Shown: positions 15,676-22,645 of the stretch, piece after piece
Layout: every line of letters begins with the position of its first letter
Numbering within the stretch: the stretch's first letter is position 1
Assembly (NCBI GenBank): GCA_002471345.1
Contig: DKPS01000055.1
Coordinates: 1 to 27,624 of the forward strand
Direction of reading: 5' to 3'
Length of the DNA: 27,624 nucleotides
Source of the DNA: Saprospiraceae bacterium UBA7328
GTDB lineage: Bacteria; Bacteroidota; Bacteroidia; Chitinophagales; Saprospiraceae
Translations under genes and position numbers: made by a program
The notes under the pieces: model-generated
The model's database searches: none
What the model was told of the DNA's origin: nothing
Seen by the model: the letters and a program-made list of their open reading frames with translations, nothing else

Positions 15676-16833
15676 TTAGCTCTCTTCCTCATGTCCTAAC
15701 GCCTTCAATACTTCCATGTCCAATTGATGCAAAATGTCTTCACGACCAGAATAATATCCTCTAGTAAATCTTTTTGATTTGGTACCTATTTGCATTTGTT
15801 CACATACTTGCCAATCTTGACGATTGGTTAGATCCCAAAAATCTACTGCAGATTTTATTCCTGCTTGAGCATTTGGATCATTAATGATCTCTGGTCGAAA
15901 TAACCAATAGCAATCATTAGTAATTTTACCGGGACCTAAAGGTGTAATGTGGTGAAAGAGCACAAAATCAGGATGTGGAGTAAGTAGCAAATTGGGAAAA
16001 ACTGAGTAATAATATATTCTTTGCAAATCTTCTCCTGACACATCACAAACAGGGGGTGCAGCTGCTTCACCATTCATTGTCATACTTCCTCTTTCTTTGG
16101 TAAGATCCATGAATCCACCTATTACAGCGCCTTTACTAGAATCATGTTGAGCGGATTGAACGGGAGTAAGTTCCGTTAAGAGAGGATGAACTCCTGGGCA
16201 ATGATAACACTCTTGATAGTTTTGAAGTATTAGTTTCCAATTGCACTTCAATTCATATCTAATATGGTGCGCAATTTTCAATTGATCCATTTTCCAATTA
16301 GAAAATTTGCCTATAAGTGCCTCCATTTGTTCTTCAAATGGTATAGGATCTGTATCTAGATTTATAAATACAAATCCTTCCCAAACATGAACATTTGCTT
16401 TATGGAGATTACATTGATCTTTTTGGAAGCCATGACCTTCTTGCATCATAGGGGCGCTAATTAACTTTCCATCTAGATCATAAGTCCAAGCATGATATGG
16501 ACATTGTATGTTTTTGGACTTATAGCTTCCTGAAGCTTCTGTGCATAGCTGAGTGCCCCTATGTCGACAAACATTGAAATGCGCATTGATATTATTAGAT
16601 TTATCTCTTACTAGAATAAGGCTTTCATCTTCTACTTGAATAAGTTTAAAATCTCCTACCTGAGGGAGTTCTTCAGCTCGACATGCAAACATCCAAAACT
16701 TATAAAAAATCTTTTCTACTTCTTCATCATATATTTCTCGGCTATGATAATATTTTCCTGGTAATGTTCTAGTGCCATCAATAATAGGATAGTCAACACC
16801 TCTTTTTTGAAATACTTTTTTTTCTGTATCCAT
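15676..16833 (-). CDS. Rieske non-haem iron oxygenase, quaternary-ammonium monooxygenase type
   Basis: A 385-residue oxygenase alpha subunit. The Rieske [2Fe-2S] ligands are Cys89, His91 (CRHRG) and Cys111, His114 (CPYHAW). The mononuclear iron site is NYQECYHCPGVHP with His211 and His216, and the third ligand is probably an Asp in DFWDLTNRQDW (331 or 334). Glu208 sits where classical dioxygenases have the bridging Asp; a Glu at this place is known in carnitine monooxygenase CntA and related choline/betaine enzymes. This suggests a trimethylammonium or methylamine substrate rather than an aromatic ring. No reductase subunit is encoded nearby, so electrons must come from a ferredoxin or reductase elsewhere. 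It follows the second flavoprotein gene after 32 bp. Annotation pipelines would probably call it an aromatic ring-hydroxylating dioxygenase. Confidence 0.88.
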   Translation of the reverse strand: MDTEKKVFQKRGVDYPIIDGTRTLPGKYYHSREIYDEEVEKIFYKFWMFACRAEELPQVGDFKLIQVEDESLILVRDKSNNINAHFNVCRHRGTQLCTEASGSYKSKNIQCPYHAWTYDLDGKLISAPMMQEGHGFQKDQCNLHKANVHVWEGFVFINLDTDPIPFEEQMEALIGKFSNWKMDQLKIAHHIRYELKCNWKLILQNYQECYHCPGVHPLLTELTPVQSAQHDSSKGAVIGGFMDLTKERGSMTMNGEAAAPPVCDVSGEDLQRIYYYSVFPNLLLTPHPDFVLFHHITPLGPGKITNDCYWLFRPEIINDPNAQAGIKSAVDFWDLTNRQDWQVCEQMQIGTKSKRFTRGYYSGREDILHQLDMEVLKALGHEEES

Positions 16834-16865
16834 TTCAAAAATTTATTATCATAGAATAAAATACA

Positions 16866-18410
16866 TTATAAAGTTTTTAGAATCTCGATGGCTGCCATAC
16901 TGCCAGGGGCACAAGTAATCCCTCCTCCAGGATGGGATCCACTTCCACACAAGAATAATCCTGAAACTGGGGTTGAATATCTTGCACAAGATGGAATTGG
17001 ACGAGTTACCAGTTGATCCACAAAGTGTTCTCCATGAAAAACATGGCCATGAGTCAATGTGTATTTTTCTTCTAAATCTAAAGGAGAAAGTACTTCCATT
17101 CCTACTACAGCTTTTGAAATACCTGGAGCATAAGATTCAAGTTCTTTTAAAACATCATCTCCCAATTTCTTTTTTGACTTTTCTGTCCACCCTTCATTAA
17201 AATCATATGGAATTTGATGTACAAGAACTGATACAACACTATGGCCATTAGGAGCTAAAGATGGACTAGAAAGAGTCGGAATATGAATGTCAAGGAATGG
17301 TGAATCCGTGACTTCTTTATACTTCACTGGATCAAATGCTTTCTCCATTTCATCAAATGAATTTCCAGTTCTTGCATATTCAGCTGCCTTTCCATTCAAT
17401 TCGATTGTCTTATTTAAAGCAATATTGACTTTTGCCGTAGTTCCTCTGCTTCTTATTTTTTCGATCCAATAGTTCAGTTCATATTCTAGTTGGAAATCAT
17501 CAAATAAATTGAGGAATGTTTCTTTGGGTGTACATGAAGCTGCTATACTATTGGAATTAATTTCTTCTCCTCCTTTTATTCTCACACCTTTTATTACTCC
17601 ATGTTCATTTAAAAGGATTCTTTCTACTTCTGCTTCTGTTCTAATTTCAACTCCAGCCTCTTTACTTGCTTTCACTAAAGCATCAACCAGCATTTGTGGG
17701 CCACCTTTAATATTGACCTTAGCTGCACTTTCCCACATCAATAAATTAATGGTTGAATAGGCTGACCAGGGTCCTCCATAAGAACCATAGACAGCAGGAG
17801 CCGCAATTCCAGCTTTTAAAAACTCAGTTTCAAATTTTTCATTAAGGAAATCAGCTACACACATGGGCGCTACTTTTAGTAGTTCCATCATACTTTGATT
17901 GCCAAGTCCTTTGAGAAGCATTCCTTTTTTAGCTAGTACAACCAAACTTGCCATGGTCAAATGTTCTACATCCACATTTGGCGGAGGGTTATCCATAAGG
18001 TCATTGAAAACCTTACTAACTTTTTTTACGAATTCCTGATATTTTTTGTAAGCATCTGCATCTCTAATGGAAAAAGTTTCTATTTCCTTTGAAGTTGCTT
18101 CCACATTAGATGTTAAAGTAGAGCTTCTTCCATCTTTTGAGAGTATAGATACATCAGCTCTATGTTTTTCTAATACCAAGCCATGTCTTTCAAGTTGAAG
18201 ATTTTTGACAACATCAACTCGAACTCCACTTGTATCATGCAACAACCCAGTTGTGGAATATCCAGGATGAAATTCCTCTCCTGCGGCAATACCTCCTAGT
18301 ACGTTTCTTTTTTCTAATAAGAGTACCTTCTTTCCTTTTTTTGCAAGGATAGTTGCTGTAGTAAGGCCATTGTGACCACCGCCAATTACAATTATATCAT
18401 ACTTGCTCAT
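16866..18410 (-). CDS. FAD-dependent oxidoreductase, PYROXD2/phytoene-dehydrogenase-like (second copy)
   Basis: A 514-residue flavoprotein. An N-terminal Rossmann motif VIGGGHNGLTTATILAKKGK (Gly10-12 region) is followed by LLEKRNVLGG, which binds the adenine and diphosphate of FAD. The C-terminal FAD loop is GLFLCGSGSHPGGGIT. The overall pattern fits COG1233, specifically the PYROXD2-like branch, rather than carotenoid desaturases: no carotenoid genes are nearby and the GSGSHPGGG loop is typical of that branch. The ATG overlaps the TGA of the preceding paralogue (ATGA, 18407-18410), implying translational coupling and perhaps a joint complex. In this operon an amine or dehydrogenation substrate is plausible but unproven. 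Confidence 0.85.
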   Translation of the reverse strand: MSKYDIIVIGGGHNGLTTATILAKKGKKVLLLEKRNVLGGIAAGEEFHPGYSTTGLLHDTSGVRVDVVKNLQLERHGLVLEKHRADVSILSKDGRSSTLTSNVEATSKEIETFSIRDADAYKKYQEFVKKVSKVFNDLMDNPPPNVDVEHLTMASLVVLAKKGMLLKGLGNQSMMELLKVAPMCVADFLNEKFETEFLKAGIAAPAVYGSYGGPWSAYSTINLLMWESAAKVNIKGGPQMLVDALVKASKEAGVEIRTEAEVERILLNEHGVIKGVRIKGGEEINSNSIAASCTPKETFLNLFDDFQLEYELNYWIEKIRSRGTTAKVNIALNKTIELNGKAAEYARTGNSFDEMEKAFDPVKYKEVTDSPFLDIHIPTLSSPSLAPNGHSVVSVLVHQIPYDFNEGWTEKSKKKLGDDVLKELESYAPGISKAVVGMEVLSPLDLEEKYTLTHGHVFHGEHFVDQLVTRPIPSCARYSTPVSGLFLCGSGSHPGGGITCAPGSMAAIEILKTL

Positions 18411-19999
18411 ATTGCTTTATCTTTTAAGATTGACTTTGCTGATAATTCACCTCCTGATCCCATGATTCCTCCACCTGGATGAGTTCCAGAACCAGACATC
18501 CATAAGCCTCTAATTGGGGTCTTGTATTTGGCATAACCCGAGATTGGACGTTGAAATAATAATTGTTCTAAGGTTAATTCGCCTTGAAATATGTTGCCTT
18601 CAGTAAGACCGAAAGTTTCTTGTAAATCCCAGGGTGTAACAACTTGACGGTGTTCCACTAAACTATCAAAATCAGGGACATATTCTTTTATGGTTTCTTG
18701 AACCGCGTCACCAAATTTATCCGCTAATTTTGGCCAGTTTTCAGCTCCTTCTTTAATATTAAACGGGGCATATTGGACAAAGCAAGACATTACATGTTTC
18801 CCTGGAGGAGCTAGTGTTGGGTCAGTCAAAGACGGTACGACAATATTGATATAAGGTCTTTCTGAAAACTCTCCATATTTAGCTTGATCGTAAGCTCTTT
18901 CTACGTAGTCCACGTTAGGAACTATTGCAATATCACCTTTCATAAATTCTAGCCCATCTCTTTTTTTACAGAAATTTGGTACTCCATTCAACGCAAAATT
19001 TACTTTCCCTGAACTACCTCTTAGTTTAAATCTTTTGATCTCCTTTGTTATGTTAGATTCGAGATTATTCTCACCTATCATCTTAAGATAAGTTCGATTT
19101 GGATCTAAATTAGAAATTACGATTTTAGAATCAATCTCATCTCCATTTGCCAAAACTACACCAGTAGCTTTTCCATTTTTAATTTTAACATGAGAAACAT
19201 TTACGTTGGTTCTAATTTCGGCGCCAAAACTTTTAGCAGCATTCGCACAGGCTATACTTACTCCGCCAGTTCCACCTTTAGAAAATCCCCAAGATCTGAA
19301 TGCCCCATCAAGCTCTCCCATATAATGATGAAGAAGTACGTACGCTGTACCTGGCGACCTTACCCCCAAAAATGTTCCTATAATTCCACTTACCGACATT
19401 GGGCCTTTAAGCACTTCTGATTCGAACCAGAGATCTAGAAAATCAGCACTGCTCATAGTGAGAAGCTTAGTATTCATCTGGAGTAATTCTGGCCCCATAT
19501 TTTTGAATACTTTGCCCATACGAAGTAGTGAAGACAGTTCTTTTGGATTAATAGATGCCACATCTGGTGCTGGGTGATCTATAATTTCTTTAGCCATTTT
19601 AGCCATGTGTGTCATCACCTTGCTAAACTCTCCATACACCTCAGAATCTTTCTTGCTGAATCGAGCAATTTCTCTCCTTGTACGAGAGGCATCACCCCAT
19701 CTACAAAGTCCCATGTCACCATCTGGGAGAGGCTGAAATGATGCATCCATTGGGATAATGTCATAGCCATGTTTTGCAAGATTTAATTCTCTTATAATAT
19801 GAGGACGAAATAGACTCACTACATAGCTACATACAGAAAATGTGTATCCTGGGAATACTTCTTCTGATACTGCAGCACCACCTAAAACATGCCTTTTTTC
19901 TAATACAAGAACATCCTTTCCTGCTTTAGCAAGATAGGCGGCGTTGATTAAACCATTGTGTCCTCCTCCTATAATTATTGCATCGTATTTCTTACTCAT
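18407..19999 (-). CDS. FAD-dependent oxidoreductase, PYROXD2/phytoene-dehydrogenase-like (first copy)
   Basis: A 530-residue flavoprotein and paralogue of the next gene. FAD motifs are IIGGGHNGLINAAYLAKAGK near residues 9-28, then VLEKRHVLGGAAVSEEVFPG. The C-terminal loop is GLWMSGSGTHPGGGIMGSGG. The N-terminal substrate region (SVCSYVVSLFRPHIIRELNL) and the Met/Lys-rich helical part (MTHMAKMAKEIIDHPAPD) differ from the second copy, so the two probably have separate roles rather than being redundant. It starts inside the 3' end of the GcvT-like gene (8-nt overlap, 19992-19999) and overlaps its paralogue by 4 nt. No carotenoid-pathway genes are present, which argues against a CrtI role. Confidence 0.85.
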   Translation of the reverse strand: MSKKYDAIIIGGGHNGLINAAYLAKAGKDVLVLEKRHVLGGAAVSEEVFPGYTFSVCSYVVSLFRPHIIRELNLAKHGYDIIPMDASFQPLPDGDMGLCRWGDASRTRREIARFSKKDSEVYGEFSKVMTHMAKMAKEIIDHPAPDVASINPKELSSLLRMGKVFKNMGPELLQMNTKLLTMSSADFLDLWFESEVLKGPMSVSGIIGTFLGVRSPGTAYVLLHHYMGELDGAFRSWGFSKGGTGGVSIACANAAKSFGAEIRTNVNVSHVKIKNGKATGVVLANGDEIDSKIVISNLDPNRTYLKMIGENNLESNITKEIKRFKLRGSSGKVNFALNGVPNFCKKRDGLEFMKGDIAIVPNVDYVERAYDQAKYGEFSERPYINIVVPSLTDPTLAPPGKHVMSCFVQYAPFNIKEGAENWPKLADKFGDAVQETIKEYVPDFDSLVEHRQVVTPWDLQETFGLTEGNIFQGELTLEQLLFQRPISGYAKYKTPIRGLWMSGSGTHPGGGIMGSGGELSAKSILKDKAI

Positions 20000-21212
20000 T
20001 GTTTTCTTTTTTTACGATCGACCGTTTTCTTTTTGGATTGAAAAATTGAGGCTTTCCTACTATTGCTCTGACCTTTTCTCGATGATGTTCTACGGTCACT
20101 TCGAAATTTACTTCTGTACCGGGCTTAGCATATTCTTTTTGGATAGTGACTAGTGCGATATTCTTTTTTAATAAAGGCGACCATGTTCCACTAGTGGCAT
20201 ATCCTATTTGTTTAGTCTTGTTTTGTGGGTGATATACGGGAATAGATGTTCTCCAAGCTCCAGCATCAGTATGTGGAGGTAAGCCGTGCTTTTTATATAA
20301 TTCTTCTAGATCTGGCCAATCGATATCAATTCCCACAGTTGCCCATTTAGAGCCATTTTTCTTTTCTGCTTTTAGAGCTTTTTGACCCATGAATGGATCT
20401 CTATCAAGATTTACTGCCCATCCTAACCCTAACTCATACGGCGTGCTCATTTGCTCTGGGATAAGTGCATGAAGAGAGCTGTGATAGTCTACACCATTCA
20501 TTACAAGGCCGGCTTCTATCCTGGCTATGTCAAGTGCCGCAATTCCGGACATTCTGATGTTATAATTCTGACCAGCATGCCAAAGAGCATCGAAAAGTTT
20601 TATTGCATCAGCATTTTTGACCCATAATTCATAGCCTAAATCACCCGTATATCCAGTTCTGGATATTTTGAATTCAAATCCATCTCCTTTAGCTGAGGTA
20701 GTCCAGAAAAATTTTAAACTATCAATGTCAGCATCACATACGTTTTTTAAGATGTCTCTAGATGTAGGTCCTTGTAAGGCCAATGCACATATTGTGTCTG
20801 TGACGTCTTCGATCTTAACGTCCAGTTTTTTAATAAATCTTGAAAACCAAGAATAAGAAGGGTCGGCGGCTGTAACGAAATATTCGTTCTCAGCGAAATA
20901 CATAACTGTACCATCATCAATGACCATTCCTCTATCATCGCACCAACAGCAGTAGGTCGCTTGGTTTAATTTCAGTTTACTGATGTCCTTGACAATCAGA
21001 CGCGATAAGAATAGGGTGGCATCCTTACCTGTTACCTTGTATTTAAATAGTGGCGTGACATCGATTAAGCCTGCAGAATGTCTGAAAGCATAATATTCGA
21101 AGTCATTAACAACATTGTAAGAATTAGAAGCAAAGTAACCACCCCAATCCTTCCAATCGAGGTTTTTATTATGCTCAGAAGTTCTCTGGTGAAATGGTGT
21201 CTGTATCGGCAT
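19992..21212 (-). CDS. GcvT-like aminomethyltransferase-family protein (folate-dependent)
   Basis: A 406-residue member of the GcvT fold, which passes one-carbon groups from a methylated or aminomethyl substrate to tetrahydrofolate. Recognisable parts are GLIDVTPLFKYKVTG (48-62), CDDRGMVIDDGTVMYF (91-106) containing the Asp that is catalytic in GcvT (here about Asp99/100), LALQGPTSRDIL, RTGYTGDLGYEL (185-196) and ALDIARIEAGL (226-236). It ends with a basic tail (NPKRKRSIVKKENNE). No gcvH or gcvP is nearby, so it is unlikely to belong to the glycine cleavage system; demethylation of an amine or related compound is more likely. It is the first gene of the operon with two flavoproteins and a Rieske oxygenase. 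Confidence 0.85.
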   Translation of the reverse strand: MPIQTPFHQRTSEHNKNLDWKDWGGYFASNSYNVVNDFEYYAFRHSAGLIDVTPLFKYKVTGKDATLFLSRLIVKDISKLKLNQATYCCWCDDRGMVIDDGTVMYFAENEYFVTAADPSYSWFSRFIKKLDVKIEDVTDTICALALQGPTSRDILKNVCDADIDSLKFFWTTSAKGDGFEFKISRTGYTGDLGYELWVKNADAIKLFDALWHAGQNYNIRMSGIAALDIARIEAGLVMNGVDYHSSLHALIPEQMSTPYELGLGWAVNLDRDPFMGQKALKAEKKNGSKWATVGIDIDWPDLEELYKKHGLPPHTDAGAWRTSIPVYHPQNKTKQIGYATSGTWSPLLKKNIALVTIQKEYAKPGTEVNFEVTVEHHREKVRAIVGKPQFFNPKRKRSIVKKENNE

Positions 21213-21519
21213 AAAATTGAATTGTTTTGGAAGTTGAAGTAGGATGAAAACTTAAGCTGTAAGATTAGGAAAAGGAATTTAACAATAGAATTATGAATGA
21301 CGAGACGTCAGAGGCCAGGAATCCGTACCCAAGGAAAATTTGAACTGTCTATAGTTTTGTTATTCATAAGAGCCACAATGTATTCATTTTTACTGTTTAT
21401 GAGTATATTTTTTATTGAAGCATGTGCTTTTTATGATTTAAACTCATCCATTATATTAGGACAATATGCAACTTGGGTTGTACTTTAAGCATGGAGAATA
21501 CCAAGGGCTTGAATGGGCA
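21213..21519. other. 307-bp gap upstream of the GcvT-like operon
   Basis: No supported gene. It should contain the operon promoter; TAAGTTTT on the minus strand at about 21250 is one mismatch from the -7 consensus but has no TTG at the right distance. An inverted repeat TGACG-AGA-CGTCA lies at 21298-21310. Confidence 0.5.
21298..21310. promoter_or_regulatory. Candidate operator, TGACG-AGA-CGTCA inverted repeat
   Basis: Two perfect 5-bp arms are separated by 3 nt, about 86 bp upstream of the GcvT-like start codon, in otherwise AT-rich sequence. The size and symmetry suit a dimeric repressor or activator. The 9-mer GAGACGTCA within it recurs at 13193-13201, just upstream of pssA. Confidence 0.35.
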
Positions 21520-22446
21520 CTAAGGAGATTCCTTTAGAAATATTTCAGCCATCATACATCTTACTCCTCCACCTCCATATTTTTCTATAGTAGGAATTGG
21601 AGAATGAATCACTGAGCAAAACTGTTCAATTATTTTGATTTGTTGAGGAAGAAATGCCTCATATGCTTTATCAGACATTACCATCATCGATTGATTATTC
21701 ATTCCTTTTACTTCTAAGATATTTCCAGCAAAACTTTTTACTTGATCTAAAGTAATGTCAATCAGATGCTTTTCATCAGATTTCAAAATTTCAAATACTC
21801 TTTCTTTTTGAACCTCATCACTGATACTTTCATCACAAATCACAGCAATATTTTCACCAAGAGACATCATGACATTAGTATGGTATATTGGATAACCTGA
21901 TTCATCTACTGCATCAAAAAGAATTTTCTCATAATTAAATTCTTCACAGAATTTATCCAATGTGACTTCGTGGGTCCTTTTACTTCTGCATGCATATGCT
22001 CTCTTATTTTCTCTATCTAAGATCATACTGCCCGTACCTTCTAAAAAGTACATTTCTTTTTCATATCTCTCTAATCTTGTGTGCTTATTGATAATAAACA
22101 TGGACTCAATGAGGTCGAGGACTCCACTGTCTCTTTCTTCTCTTCTTACTTCAGAAAACATAGGATAAGTCACCAAGTGCCCTTCATAATGGGTTGAAAA
22201 CCAATTGTTTGGAAAAATGGAGTCTGTAAGTTGAGAATTAGGATTTTCAGAGTATGATATAATGTTTATACCGTTTTTTTTCAGTAGGGCAACCAAAGAG
22301 TCATATTCATTTCTTGCAGATTGTCTGATCTGTTCATGGGAGGCATTGTCATTATTCTGGAAGGTATTATTAGCCGCAGTTTCATGATTGAACCCAAAAT
22401 AAGAGGGCCTTACCATCAGTATATGATTTGTAGTTTGTTTTTGCAT
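21520..22446 (-). CDS. ctlX: Citrulline hydrolase CtlX / arginine-deiminase-related protein
   Basis: A 308-residue enzyme of the guanidino-group-modifying (pentein) superfamily. The N-terminal MVRPSYFGFN and the FPNNWFSTH motif are characteristic of CtlX proteins. A strongly conserved ending, GGGGVRCMMAEIF, supplies the nucleophilic Cys (about residue 297). FLEGTGSMILDR carries the acidic substrate-binding region. In Francisella the family member acts as a citrulline ureidase, giving ornithine, CO2 and ammonia. It lies 307 bp upstream of the GcvT-like operon on the same strand. True arginine deiminase is less likely given the length of 308 residues (about 400 is usual) and the CtlX-type motifs. 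Confidence 0.85.
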   Translation of the reverse strand: MQKQTTNHILMVRPSYFGFNHETAANNTFQNNDNASHEQIRQSARNEYDSLVALLKKNGINIISYSENPNSQLTDSIFPNNWFSTHYEGHLVTYPMFSEVRREERDSGVLDLIESMFIINKHTRLERYEKEMYFLEGTGSMILDRENKRAYACRSKRTHEVTLDKFCEEFNYEKILFDAVDESGYPIYHTNVMMSLGENIAVICDESISDEVQKERVFEILKSDEKHLIDITLDQVKSFAGNILEVKGMNNQSMMVMSDKAYEAFLPQQIKIIEQFCSVIHSPIPTIEKYGGGGVRCMMAEIFLKESP

Positions 22447-22645
22447 TCAGGTGTTAAAGTTAATTGAGATTGAGAAGATGTAGAAATTAAAAACCAAACA
22501 GAAAACTGAAATCTTAATATATAAAAGACATATAAGAAAGAAGTTATATAAAGATTAAAGATGTATAAAACATTGAATTTCAGACTACATTGGATATTAT
22601 TAATTATCATTGTCTTGTTAAAATTTAACTTAAGAATAAGATAAA

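Noticed and set aside
16866..19999. Carotenoid biosynthesis (two CrtI-like desaturases)
   Set aside because: No crtB, crtE, crtY or crtZ gene nearby, and the C-terminal motif and partners fit PYROXD2-like enzymes better.
19992..21212. DMSP demethylase DmdA
   Set aside because: The segment VIDDG keeps the GcvT-type acidic pair that, from memory, DmdA lacks, and no DMSP genes are nearby.
21297..21488. 63-codon plus-strand frame with a hydrophobic middle
   Set aside because: It lies antisense to the surrounding operon direction, spans the likely promoter region, and shows no start signal or family resemblance.
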